Assembly: GCA_900073065.1 (NCBI GenBank)
Contig: FJOG01000026.1
Coordinates: 142,617 to 206,616, forward strand
DNA: 64,000 nt
From: Phialocephala subalpina
Lineage: Eukaryota > Ascomycota > Leotiomycetes > Helotiales > Mollisiaceae
Direction: 5' to 3'
The stretch's first letter is position 1; each line of letters starts with the position of its first letter. A program made the position numbers and the translations under genes. The notes under the pieces were generated by a model, which was not told the DNA's origin, did no database searches, and saw only the letters and a list, made by a program, of their open reading frames with translations. Below are positions 20,503 to 32,557 of the stretch, piece after piece.

Positions 20503-23500
20503 CGTTGGTATCCGCATGCACTCTCCAGTTTTAGAAAGCTATTGAAAATAAGGATAGTCTAGAAGACTCGTAAATGATGGGACTTCAAGATGGCATCGAT
20601 TGCAACATCATTGACTTGAACATCCTAAATACAGTGAGACTTCTTCCGAAGGTGTAAAGTAAAGATCGTCAATGATGCAGAGACTTTGAAATGAACGGAG
20701 GTACAGCACAACTCCCAATAACAGCCTTTAGCATCTCCAACTTTGGAAGACCTCGAACACCAGCATTTTGCCTCAAAGATCAATATTTCTGAGCAAACGT
20801 AAGACAAGGAACCACCCGATTTCAAAGCTTTTCGAAGCTCTTCACTCGGGACTCAGCACCCTCAACTCAAAATCAGATGAAAGCAAAACTCCCGCAAGTA
20901 ACAAAACGAACGAGTGGCCTCATACTCGTTTCAACATAACTTTGCATTCGCAACCCTCTCTTCCTCCCTGTCCTTTTCCCTCTCCTTCTATCTCCTCCCT
21001 TCAAGAGATCGAAGCTGAATCAAGCTTGGTGATATCCCCCTATTCGTCTTCGTACCTATCGTATTCCGCACTCGGTTCTCATCTCATCAGCCACATCCTC
21101 GCTCTCGGCCTTCACACCCTTTTCATCTCATTCATCAATCCCAGACAAATGATCCCCAGCAAGTAATAACCTCACCCATGTACCTCATCAAACGATTGGT
21201 TCCCAATCCTCAAGCTTTGACCGCCGTTTCCGAGCCCAACAACGGCTCGCCCCTTGTCCAATCACCAGATTCTCAAATTTAAAAAGACTTTTGAACGTTT
21301 GGATCCTTGCTGAGCGGCAAAGCGCGAACGAAACGCGAGACTCGCGAATCGGAAAAGGGGTTCGGTGAGTTTTGGGCGGGCTGATTGGCTATTCTCAAAT
21401 GCACAAATCGTATTCGGAGAGCTGGATGTGCCGAGGATGCATAACTTTATGCATTCCAGCCCTTCGGACCCTGAAAATCTCTTTTCCGATCCCGGCTCTT
21501 TGATTTTGATTTTCATCAAGCAGATTTTTTGTTCGCGATGTGGAGATGTAATTTCATCTCGTTGAGAGATTTGCAATGTGGATTTTAAATCTCGGATCCG
21601 GCAAATTCAGGAAGAGGCCGAGGTGAACGGTTGGAATAAGCTTGATGTAAAAATGGGGAAGGGGATCGTGTGATGTGTCTTGCAGCTCTTTGCTGTGGCT
21701 TGATAGGGAAGATGTGGTGTGCTCTGATAAGATAGGGGGCAAGGATGGATCCCAATCGCAATCGCATCATTACAGTATCAGCTGGTGCTCGACATACCGT
21801 TGCATGTGCATCTTGATCTGCTGGCCACGGGAGTTGTGAACCTTGCAAAGGGGTTTTGTATGTGGAGCGATCTTTGAGTTGGGTGTTGACGAGATGGCTT
21901 TTCTTGAAGCTCTTGGAAAGAGGCTTGGAGAAAGCAATCTGCTTGCTGACATCAGAGGCTCTGGTAAGCAGTTTTAGGCCTTTTTCGAAAGTCCGCCGTT
22001 TGGAAAACTGCTGGATATGGCTTGTCGGAAGCGAGAGCAAGGGGGGATGCTTGCGGGCATGGGAGAGGCGGCTGGCCTTATTTCATCCCTGTAGACGGCT
22101 TTGACGAATGAAAGCTCGAAACTGAACTCGGCATTACTGTGTAAAGTAAGCAGGGAAATAAGAGGAAAATATACCGTAATGAACATATACGACCGTATAT
22201 CAAGTCCCTCGAAGCTCAAATGTTTCCAACCTCTTCAAACATCAACGACGTTGAGATATCAGATGAAAGGCTTTCATGAAACTGAGCCGTCGGGAGGCGC
22301 ATAGCGATATGCAAGACAGCTTGCGTGTGCGTCTGGAATCGCTTGCGGAAATGTTTCAAACCCCAAGGGGACAGCCATGCCTCAGCCTCGCACGACCTTC
22401 AAATCCCACAACCACGGACACAGCCTGAACTCGAATGCGCTTCATCAACTCAGCCCTCCTGGGCAGTTGTGTTCCTTGCATTGTATCACGATATGCGCTC
22501 CAGCGATCTGTGCGATGATCGGGGTCCTTTTTGTTCGTCCCATCAATAATGCTTGATATGGTCGTGAAGTAGTGGCTGAGAACAATTCAAGAGGCAGACA
22601 CACGTTTACAAAGGAGGTACGCGGCCTGGAAGCAGCCAACCGGCTGGGCTGATAAAAAGCAATGGGAGGCAGGAAACGTTGGGTGAATGACGACGCTGAT
22701 TTGAGATTCAAACATTGTCGTTGTGGAAGTGTCGCAGGTTTTGGAGATCCTCCACACCTTTGGCTCTGATATCGATACCTTCGATGCGACCCGATAAGTA
22801 AGTAATACGGCGCGATACGAAGGATCCAACCGGCGTATTTTGGTTCTTACTGTATTTATTTTCAGTTGGGTTCGTATGTCAGGTCATACCGCCGCGAAGT
22901 TTGAGGCTGACCAGTTAGAGGAGCTGGATGCTGTGTTGCGGAAGACTCGGGGTTTGTGCATTGTAAGGATTGTAAGGATGATAGTTTCGACCGTTATTGC
23001 TGACAGGGCATGCATGCGGCCAGCACATGATGTGAAGATGCAATACAAATCATCGCATGTGTTGTGTCTGGAGCAGAGAGGAGCAATCAGTCGATGCACG
23101 TCTGATGTGGTGAGGAGAGCGGAGACTCGCTCCGATTCACCATGCTATTGTTCAGGCTTCACCGTTGCTTCCTTCTTGACAAACGAATCTTGACTTCTGA
23201 ATGCATCATTACATCGATATCTTTAGGGAATGTAAATTTACGTGAGCTTCTCCCAGCTGTTCCCAGAATAATAAGCGCAACCCGGCGCGCGCAGTGATTT
23301 AAGCTCCGTCTTCACTCTCATCGGAGCCCGAGACTCTGCTCTGCTCTGCGCTGCTCTGCGCTGCGTGCGCCCGTGCGGTTGCGGTATTTCGCTTGTTCTG
23401 TGGCTTGGACGTGCCTGCCAAATGAGATCCCGCGCCAAGGAGCTACCACATGCTAGCCCGTTAAGTTTAGAGTCTTAGAAAGCACCATCAAGAAGTGCAA

Positions 23501-23753
23501 AGTCCCAGTCGCAGAAGACCGAACATCCGCTCTCACATCACTTCGTCCTTCCCCCTCCCTCCTCTCCTCTTGCACCTCGACGACGACGACGGCAATATCG
23601 ACTACATGTGCAGCCCATAGCATATTCGATCAGTCCTACCTGTATTCATCCACCTCCGTTACCTCCGCGCTCATCCGCTGGGTCCCATTCGCCGCTGAAA
23701 CGCCATCATCACTATCAACGGTGCGAGGGACGAACCCAGATTCCACCACCACC
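20503..23753. other. 3.2-kb region without a recognisable gene
   Basis: Open frames of 100-150 codons exist (for example minus 21585-22040) but have composition typical of chance frames and no start or splice context. The part next to 23754 must hold the AUR1 promoter and 5' leader. The stretch 23330-23370 is a CTGCTCTGCG short repeat. Confidence 0.5.
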
Positions 23754-25192
23754 ATGCCGGAATCCAAGTACTACGCGTCGAGTTCGCCGACAACCTTCAC
23801 GAAAGCAAAGATTCCCTTCTCATGGCCTTCAATACCGAATCCCATCCCCAGGAGATATCGTCGTCGGTTACGGTCGAAGTTCCGAAATGCTCAGTCGCCT
23901 GCCTCATCCATTGCGAGAATCGAAACCTCCTTCAACCCCGCAGATAGCATACGAGCTCTCCGAATGCATAGATGGTCGTACTATGATGGGCAATACATAA
24001 TATTGATCATTCTGGCTATATTCTCTCTGTCAATCTCCCAGGCTCCTGGGCCATTGGTGAAGACAGGTGCCGCGTCATTATTGATCTTGGCTCTGCTGAT
24101 GCCTATAACGAGACAATTCTTCCTGCCAGTCCTGCCAATTTTCACCTGGCTGGTATTCTTTTTCAATGCTCGGTATGTATTGTTTTCTTCAGTAGGAGAA
24201 TTTTTGGGTTGCTGGGCGCAGTGATCGACATTTAAAATTGCATGAGCCAAAAATCACCAGAACCACGAAACTGACTTTACAATAGGTTTATTCCTGCTGA
24301 GTACCGACCACATATCTGGGTGAAGGTTTTGCCCGCCCTCGAAAACATATTCTACGGTGCGAATTTGAGCAACATCTTATCGGCACACCAACATGTGGTT
24401 CTGGATGTGCTCGCATGGGTGCCTTACGGACTCTTGCACTTTGGAGGACCATTTTTCTGGGCTGCGTTGATGTTCTTCTTTGGACCTCCCGGAACTCTCC
24501 CAGTATTTGCTCGGACCTTCGGGTTTATGAACATTGCAGGTGTGGCAATCCAGCTGATCTTCCCATGCTCACCGCCATGGTATGAGAATATGTACGGGCT
24601 TGCTCCAGCAAACTATTCGATGCAAGGGTCACCTGCCGGATTGGCTCGCATCGATAGACTACTCGGCTTCGACATGTACACCACAAACTTCACCGCATCC
24701 CCCCTAGTGTTTGGAGCTTTCCCATCCTTGCATTCTGGAAATGCTGTTTTGGAAGCTCTTTTCATGAGTCATTGCTTCCCAAAGATGCGACCTGTGGTAA
24801 TTGCATACGCAATGTGGATGTGGTGGGCGACGATGTACTTGTCGCATCATTATGCCGTGGATCTTGTAGGAGGTGGATTTATGGCAGCTATTGCATTCTA
24901 CATTGCAAAGACCAACTTTTTGCCAAGAATCCAACCTGGAAAGTTTTGGCGTTGGGACTACGATTATGTTGAGAAGGGAGATTCGCCAATTGGGGAGTAC
25001 GAATATGGGTTGACAGTTCTTGGTAATGACGATTTCCGAAGCGGCGATAGCAGTGATGAGTGGACTGTTGGATCTTCCTCTTCCATCTCATCTGGCTCAA
25101 GAAGTCCAGTTGACGAGAGCCAATCTTGGGAAGGAGAGACTCTCGCATCGCAAACATCGGATTCTGAACTCCAGGAAATCATTGTCCGGTGA
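23754..25192 (+). CDS. AUR1: Inositol phosphorylceramide synthase, 441 aa
   Basis: Transfers phosphoinositol from phosphatidylinositol to ceramide in the Golgi, an essential fungal step and the target of aureobasidin A. Exons 23754-24172 and 24286-25192 join NA|R|FIPAEYRPHIWVKVLPALE in frame (442 codons). The conserved catalytic parts are visible: GANLSNILSAHQHVVLDVLAW, FPSLHSGNAV and SHHYAVDLVGG (PAP2-type His/His/Asp centre), plus several hydrophobic segments. The C-terminus is Ser/Asp/Glu-rich and cytosolic-looking. The ATG at 23754 sits in an ACCACCATGCC context and starts MPESKYYASSSP; the frame is open slightly further upstream but has no better ATG. The sphingolipid theme is shared with CWH43 12 kb away, probably by chance. 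Confidence 0.95.
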
Positions 25193-27050
25193 TCACCCAT
25201 TCACAGCTCCAAGAATCTCGAAATCTCTACTCCTCGATCGACTCGTCCCACGTCGATGTCCATCTCATGATTTCACGGCATCATGTTTTACGGCGTTTAG
25301 CATATGAGCGACTTCGTACCCCTTTTAATCACTCTTCAACCACTACGTCTCGGATCTCCGACCTCTCGACACCAATCCGCCTTGTATATAATCTCACCAC
25401 TTCAACCACCCTGTTCGAGAGCTTACCTGATCTGGAGAAACGGGTTAACTTCGAAATTATATTTAATGATAATACCGCCGGTCCAACACAACGGCTCCTT
25501 TCGCTTCGCTCTTCACTTCGACCCACATTTTTCGCCCGCCCTTCCATTCTTCATCCTCGTCACTTTGGGAGTGAGAGGCGCATTATTTGCGTTACGCCGC
25601 ATTTTGCAGCGTTCTTATTCAAATACCACGATCGCTAGAGTTACCGCCGCCTCGTGTCTCGGGGGAATAGATGAGATGACGGGTGTGCTGGGCTCGACTT
25701 CAACTTATTCGTTTTTTGTACGTTTATTTTATGGCAAAGGCCTGACACGGTGGAATGGAAGTTCCGCTGGTTTATAGACTCGGATGGGTGGCTATGGCTG
25801 TTTTTGGACACAGGCCATTATTCATAGAGTGGGAACTTGGAAGGGAAAGGAAACTCTGTCGCTATAGACTTGTATTGTGTATATGGGTGGAAATGAATGC
25901 ATGGCATTATGTGGATTAGGGAAGGAATGGGGGATGTGAGAGTGGATGAGAGGATGGGGTGTATCCAGAGAGAGAAAGCTGGAAATGAAAGATAAATGAA
26001 AAACACTCCAAACACAACATTCCCTTTCCCAATTCGTGATATCAAATTCTGTTTTGAGGCTATTCGCTATGAAATGCACTTAATATGTGACCACATCGCA
26101 ATCAAATTTATCGGGAAACTCTAGTAAATTTGCTGATCGTACTTAGAACGTAAGCTTTGCTGCACGTCGCACATTAAAAAAACGTGGTATCCTCGTGCGT
26201 CTTTTGATAACAGTGCGGTGTAGAAAACGTGGGGAACACGTGGATTGTTGATGTCCGAGGTTCTTATTTTGTGGATAGGATCGGGGCGGGATATTTGAGG
26301 CTAAAACATGGGATGCGGTGGCGAGGTGGGAGCGGGAGTGGGAGAGAGGAGTATCTTGGTGTGGGGTGAGGTGTGAGGATGATGATTGGGATTGGGGTTC
26401 GGATGAAAGGTATTATTGGATGCGGGGTTGGGACATTGGAGAGGGACAAGATGTCCGAATTGAGGTGAGTATCTTTGTGGAGGAAGATGTTTATATCGAT
26501 TTTGAGATTTTGGATAGAGAGAACGATTGGAATAGTTTCGAATACTGCTGAATGGAATGTCTGAAATTTTCAATTGTAGTTTGGTGGTATTTCACAAGTA
26601 GAATGTCCGAAATCTCGTACTTCCTTATCATAGGGCAGAATGATTAGAAGCTTGACAGAACTTTAACATGAGCTGAATGTTCGCACGGGACCAGTGGAAA
26701 GAGTATATAAGTGAAAGTCCCAGTTTCAACTGAAACTTTGGTGGAGGAGAATGTCCGAAGATCACATACGTATATGCTAGAAGAGAATATTGGAACTCGG
26801 TTGAAGCAATTGCAATTGGTATATCCTTCCATTCAATCATATTCTAATGCCATCGCCATTCCATGATCTCATTCCTCGTAGACAGAGGGTAGCTCATCAA
26901 ACGTCTGCCATGTTGCTCCTAAATCCCTATTCCAAGCCCAAACAAAGCCCAATGTGCAAAAGTAACGAGAAAAGGTAAAAAGAAATCGCAACGCTCCGCT
27001 TTTGCTTCGTAAAGACAGATACCCTCATGCATACAACTCATGCCTCGCGC
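25193..27050. other. Intergenic between AUR1 and the CaM kinase
   Basis: Holds two convergent 3' ends. The stretch 26290-26480 is G/T-skewed with GGGAGTGGGAG runs. The motif GAATGTCCGAA (one variant with T) recurs at 26450, 26555, 26601 and 26749. No gene recognised. Confidence 0.5.
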
Positions 27051-28395
27051 CTATCTCCCAGAAATCTTCGCTGTACCAGCACTCCATAAACCTTTTGTAG
27101 TTTCTGCAATCTTCCTCGTCTGTGCCTCGATCTGTGCTTCCGTTTGTCCTTGTCCTGAACTCCGTTCTATGCCTCTCATGTGCGTATCCGATGGTTCTTC
27201 TGGTCCTTGGTATGTAACGTATCCCGAATCATTGGAAGTATCCATCGCATCATTGCCTCCTACTCCCATTCCTCCTACTCCAGAATCATTGTTCGTATGT
27301 TGCAATGGCTTCGCACCTCCAATTGGATTCGATGACACGACGCCGTTCATTAATCCTCCCTGCCCTTCTCGCAACTTGTTAATGGCGCGCACGGTATCGA
27401 TTGCTGCGTGCAATGTGCGTCGGGCGTTGAAGTTCTTCTTCACGACAGGTAGCAAATCGCTGCCCTTGCCGTCCTTACCGTCTTGCGGCAGGACGCCGGA
27501 TACGAAGGGGTGGGAGAGGGCTTCGTGGGCGGTCATACGTTTGGTGGGGTCGATGGTTAGACAGCGTTTGATGAAGTCGCGGGCTTGGAGGCTGACGCCT
27601 CGCCAGTATTCGATTGGGGTGAAGCTGTAGTCTGCAATCAAGATTGCTTGCATTTCCTCCAAGTTCGAGTCTCGATCAAATGGTGTGTAGCCGCATAGCA
27701 AGAAGTAGGTTATGACTCCAATAGCCCAGATATCTACTGGCTTGCCGTGGCCGGTCTTCTTGAAGATTTCAGGCGCCATGTAGCCTGGTGTTCCGCAGGT
27801 TGTGGTCAAGACGTGGAATTGCTCCTCGTCCATTATTCTGCTGAGGCCGAAATCTGCGATTAATAAATCGGCGTTGTCTTCGGGGGTACGGAAGAGGAGG
27901 TTCTCGGGTTTGAGATCGCGGTGGACAATGCCATGGTCGTGGAGATAGGCAACCGCTGAGAGGGTTGCGCGGATGAGGTCTGCGGCGTCGGATTCGTAGT
28001 ATGAACCTTTTCGGCAGATGCGGTCGAAGAGCTCTCCGCCGAGGGCGAGGTCGGTGACGAGGTATAAGTTGTTTAATGTTTCGAAGTAGTCGACCAGGGT
28101 GAGGATATTTTGGTGGCCCATGGACACACGCTTCAGAACTGCGATTTCATTGCGCACCTATGGCAGAATCAGTATAAGTGAAGCTTAAGAATTGACGGTG
28201 GCATACCATGTGTTCTCGGCCTGCCATCAGCCGCTTGTTGATGACTTTGGCGGCATAGTATCGTCCCGTATCAATATGTACACACTCCTTCACCACCGAG
28301 TATGACCCCGCGCCAAGTGTCTTTCCGGTCTTGTAGCGACATGCTTGCACCTGAGGCTTGCCCTGCTGGCTGTCCTGGGGATTGTTGTAACTCAT
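27051..28395 (-). CDS. Calcium/calmodulin-dependent protein kinase, 431 aa
   Basis: Fungal CaMK1-type Ser/Thr kinase (CmkA/Cmk1 group). Exon 1, 28395-28207, encodes MSYNNPQDSQQGK... with the glycine loop GAGSYSVV and catalytic lysine in YAAKVINKR. Exon 2, 28157-27051, continues VRNEIAVLKRV. Catalytic motifs: HRDLKPENLLF, DFGLSR, CGTPGYMAPE with the activation-loop Thr in VLTTTCGTPG, and the PVDIWAIGVITYFLLCGYTPF helix. The region after the kinase (NFNARRTLHAAIDTVRAINKL) is the expected autoinhibitory/calmodulin-binding segment. A Gly/Ser/Gln-rich tail follows. The intron is 49 bp. It responds to Ca2+/calmodulin in known relatives. Confidence 0.93.
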
Positions 28396-29050
28396 GATGT
28401 CCCCTCGGTTTCTTGACAGCTGAGCGCGCTGGCGGTCGCAGAAATTGTCGTTTTACGACGTTGTCCGCTGTCGCGATAAGAGAGCCTCGAGCTAGGAGCG
28501 GGATCACAGACTCGGCGTTGGTCGTGGATGAGGGGTAGGCAACTCGGTATGCAGGACACAAAGCTGGTGGTTCTGGGGAGTTGGTAAGTGGGAGGTCGCA
28601 GATGTTGAGGAGAGAAGTCTGCCGGGGCGTATTTCGTTGTCAGATCAGGTCAGCCAAAGTTCAGCCGCTCCTCAATCTTTCAGTTCTCGTTCGTCAAAGG
28701 AATGGAAATCTCGCCCAATCATTGGTTGAGCAATCGTGGGGTTCTCGACGGGAACGCTAGGCTTGATACAGCCGCATAAGGCTTCTCCAGTCTTCAAACT
28801 TCAATTTCATTGCAAGCGCTTGAAACATTTATTTATATGGACCTTGCTCTCCTTGCTATTTTTACGACTTTACTTAGTCCTATCCTATTGTGAAAGTTTT
28901 TTCTCTTAGCAATCAGGTTACTCGAGTATCCCCGAAAAATACCCTCTTCGGTGACCCCGTTGAGCACAGTCCTGAAAATCGGCTGAGTCCCGAACTCTCA
29001 AACCGACATTGGAGATGTTTAACTTGACTTTTATTAGTGTTCTGCGAATG
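28396..29050. other. Upstream region of the CaM kinase
   Basis: No gene seen. It contains the kinase promoter and 5' leader (read on the minus strand) and the 3' end of the aldolase gene's neighbourhood. Confidence 0.5.
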
Positions 29051-30086
29051 CTATAGACTCTTCTCTAAAGCAACAACAACAGCTATAGGTGCCGCAATTT
29101 CAGCAGCAATCACGTCCGGACCACTTCCCAACGGCCTTCTGCTCTTCCCCTGGCCATACCCAAAGTGATCCGCTACCGACTTCTTGACACCTGCAACGCC
29201 CAACTTCTGCAACGCCCAATCCGCATGACTCAATTTCGACTGCAATTCTATAGCAGCTTTCAAATCTCCTGTCTCATACAATCTCAGAAGCTCAGAATGC
29301 AACTTAGGAACGACGTTTGCCAAGGCTGCGATGACTCCATTGGATCCTGCTACGATTGCGGGGAGGCAGAAGTCTGATTTGCCTGCCATAGCTGCGAATG
29401 AGGTCTTGGGAAGGGTTGAGGCTACTCTTTGTAGTTTGCCCACATTTCCACATGTCAGTCTAGGAAGTATGTTAGCAAGAGCTTTCGAAGGGTGGGGCAG
29501 AACTTACTTTACACCCACGATGGCGGGGTTCTCCTTCGCAAGTCGAATAATGCTATCAGAGCTAATATCAATACCACCAGTGACACCCGGAAAATTGTAA
29601 ATCAGAAACGGTAAAGGCGTTGAAGTCGCAATCTAGATTTACGTCAATCTCCCTTCACATCGTCAACGGCTTCAAACCTACTTCTGAAAAGAATTTCTCA
29701 ATCACAGGAGCACTCATAGCAGCAGTCCAATAAGCCGGCGGTAAAACCAACCCATAATCTGCCCCGGCCTCCTTCGCCTCTTCAAGATACAACAACGTCT
29801 CCTTCACACTCGCAGCTCCACATCCGACTATCAACTTCAATTCCTCGTGACCATTTTTAACCAATGTCTCTTTGATAGTACGAACTAGGATTTGTCTTTC
29901 ATCGTGCAGGAGATGTGGTGCTTCGCCATTGGAACCTTGGAGGACGAGGCCGGAGACGCCTCCGGAAGCCATGCGGAGGGCATGGCGGGTTGTTGAGGTG
30001 AGGTCAAGGGATTCGTCGTTGTTAAAGAAGGTAACGAGAGGGGTGTAGACACCGTATGGTGGTGGGGTATTTGGGTTGGTGTTCAT
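29051..30086 (-). CDS. DapA-family (dihydrodipicolinate synthase-like) aldolase/lyase, 312 aa
   Basis: Class I aldolase of the DHDPS/NAL superfamily. In fungi such proteins are often 2-keto-3-deoxy sugar-acid or 4-hydroxy-2-oxoglutarate aldolases, not lysine biosynthetic. Exons 30086-29682, 29632-29508 and 29459-29051 join in frame (313 codons). Motifs: LQGSNGEAPHL (substrate-carboxylate loop, usually GSTGE), YNFPGVTGGID (catalytic Tyr) and AIVGVK with the Schiff-base Lys. A TIM barrel fits the length. Exon 1 ends KFFSE at GTAGGT; reading the other candidate donor breaks the frame. It heads the minus-strand series that continues with the dehydrogenase, regulator and monooxygenase. Exact substrate unknown. 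Confidence 0.9.
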
Positions 30087-31078
30087 GATGGATTCTGAAT
30101 AACTTGTTCTGAAATTGCAAAGAAAGGAAAACTGAACGAAAGTAGGAATTTTGAAGTGTCGTTATGGAATCAAAGATTCGTGTCAGCTTCGTCTGTTGAT
30201 GATGGTGGGGTTCGCGCCGCGTTCGGCTACTGAGGGTCAAAAGTGAGCATGTGGAGCACCACCATAGATCACAAAACGCTGTACAACGCCTTTACCCTCC
30301 GTTTTCGGCGCGGGTAGAATCCCGAACCAATGCTCCTCAAAGCTCCAGAAGTCTAGTGTCTTTGCAAGCACAATTTGAATTCAGAAGTCGCTCTCACATC
30401 CTGTACGCATCGTTGGCCGTGACCTTCTGGTTGAACCTCGCTTAAAAAGGGGCTCCATTTCATTGGCCCCATTTAAACAAGCTCTCATTTTCAACCTCGC
30501 TTCTCAGCCTTGTTTCTCCTTCTTCGCCTTTGAAATTAACAAGATATTTGTACCATTCGTCACATGTTGTGGATCAGACGGGGATGTTTTGTATTCTTGG
30601 TTTGAGTAAGGATCAAGTGAGGCATTTGCGAGGTACGTTCACTTGCGAAAGTTTCGAGATGAAGACTGACGAACATATATCGACATCGTGTGTACATGGC
30701 GGGAAACTCGAGGACATCTGTTGCGCGGTTGAATGATGGGAATGTAAAATACTTTGCGCAGGCTCTTAATGAGACGGTTCGCAATGTCTCGTAGACTTCT
30801 AACAGAACAGAGAAGAGGTGGAGAATTCAATGTGTACCTACCTCCTATGGAAGAATCTGGTTCATGATACCAACAACTTGAATCTGGCAAGCAACCATCT
30901 TCAATCTTCGAAAGTCTTTAATTTCATCATGCCAGAGCGAAGCAGAGAAAAGCAATGGAACAAGCAGATAAGTTGAACTAACCAAACCTACCACCAAATG
31001 AGCAGAGAAGGGGGAAATCACAAGCCCCAAACTGTAAATTGATATGAACGTTCAAACGGCTATCTGAAACTCTCAAAA
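30087..31078. other. Intergenic, no gene recognised
   Basis: 990 bp separating the aldolase start from the dehydrogenase stop. A GTGGGG word is at 30205-30210. Nothing else supported. Confidence 0.5.
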
Positions 31079-32227
31079 TCAAGAACTTTGTCTACTATTC
31101 TCCGTCCAAAACGGTAAGCCAGACTCATGCCTAACAGTACCATACATCGAGCTGCTATCCAGACTCTCTCCAGCATAAGCCCGCGCATTTAACATATGGG
31201 ACAAAGCAGCTTCAGAAACATTTAGCCTCATGTCATGATCATTTGCGATAGAAATTGCATGCTTGGCATCTTTGATGGCCAGCGAGACTGCGAAGCCGGG
31301 TGCCGTGCCGTGAGGTGGTGCATAGGCACCTGTGGTTAGTCTTGAGGAGGGAGCGTTAGCACATGTTTGTAGCAATCAATGGGGGGTACAGAGTGGTGAT
31401 ACATACCTCTTTGAGTAACTTTCAGCGACAGGCCCAAACATATCCGCGATCATGCCCTCCATTGTCGCGGTCCCCAAACCGACTTTTTCGGCAAAGACTT
31501 GCACTTCGGAAATGAGTTCCATAAGACCAATGACCATAACATTGCTTACCCCAAGATTAGCACTCGTGATCTGAAGAAATATTGAAAACTCACCCAGCAA
31601 TCTTGAGCATGCTTGACTTTGACACCTCCTCGCCAAGATCAATAATACTCCTCCCCATCACATTAAGAACCAACGGCTTTAGCTTCTCAGTCGTGTCCTT
31701 CGGTCCTGCCATCGCAAAAATCAACTTCCCTGCCGCAGCCACAGCACTTGCACCAAAAACTGGCGATGCGACGAAAGAAGCGCCTGCTTTGGTCAGTTTC
31801 TCGGATGCTCTGGCGACGGTGTTGGGATGCACGGTTGATGTGTCGACGAAGATTTTGCCCGAGATGCTGCCTGTTGATAGTGCAGATTCTACTAATTCGT
31901 TCAGGACTTTGTCGTTTGATATCTGAGGGGTGTCAATGCATGAGGGTGGGAATGGAGAGAAAAGAACGGACCATGGTGAAGATGATATCACATGATTTTA
32001 CGAGTGAAATGTAGTCGGGTTCTTCGATTCCTCGTGCTGCTTTGAGACAATCACCCTTGGATAGAGTGCGATTCGAGTAACGTAAGTTGGGCTGTTTAGT
32101 ATCTTGGAGGTGCTTTTGGAGGTTGAGGGCCATGCCAGTGCCCATCGAACCGAGTCCATACTGTGTAGTAGTTAGTGATTTTCACAAAGCTTAATAGTCA
32201 ACCACTCACAAATCCGATTTGAGACAT
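31079..32227 (-). CDS. Beta-hydroxyacid dehydrogenase (3-hydroxyisobutyrate dehydrogenase-like), 311 aa
   Basis: NAD(P)-dependent oxidoreductase of the HIBADH/6-phosphogluconate dehydrogenase-like family (tartronate-semialdehyde reductase, glyoxylate reductase and relatives). Five exons: 32227-32210 (MSQIGF), 32160-31972, 31922-31594, 31544-31407, 31340-31079, in frame for 312 codons. The dinucleotide fold begins at once: IGF|YGLGSMGTGMA. The substrate loop is VDTSTVHP, and the catalytic Lys with its Asn are in MLKIAG|NVM, split by an intron. The donor after exon 2 is GTCCGT, weaker than usual, but the join TM|ISNDKV is in frame and family-like. Substrate not predictable; the aldolase upstream hints at hydroxyacid or sugar-acid metabolism. 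Confidence 0.9.
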
Positions 32228-32557
32228 CCTGTGTATTGTTTGTTCAGAATTGGGCGAAGTGCTGCAGAGGTTTCCAATGATTTGAGATATTGAAGGTGCC
32301 AGATGCCCATTCTGTTTTGCCTGCCTCCCGGGAAGGCTAACCGGCGCGTCGTCGGCTTCGGGCGAGGCGGCCGAGATCCCCACTCTTAGTTCCTCCACCG
32401 CCACCTCCACTCAACCTCCACCAGGTGGATGTGCGCCAATGATGTCCGTCTTGATTGATCACTTTGACCTACTCAAGTCGTTTCCTCCGCTGTCACCATG
32501 CTATCCCACCCATCTTCGAGAAGTCTGACTCGGGTTCGGTGTCTTGAGGTTGCCTCA
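32228..32557. promoter_or_regulatory. Upstream region of the dehydrogenase gene
   Basis: The region between the dehydrogenase start and the regulator stop is rich in CCACC/CTCCACC words (32395-32425) and has a CCCCAC at 32378-32383. Confidence 0.35.

Noticed and set aside
21585..22040. 151-codon open frame on the minus strand
   Set aside because: No motif, no splice or start context, composition of a chance frame.
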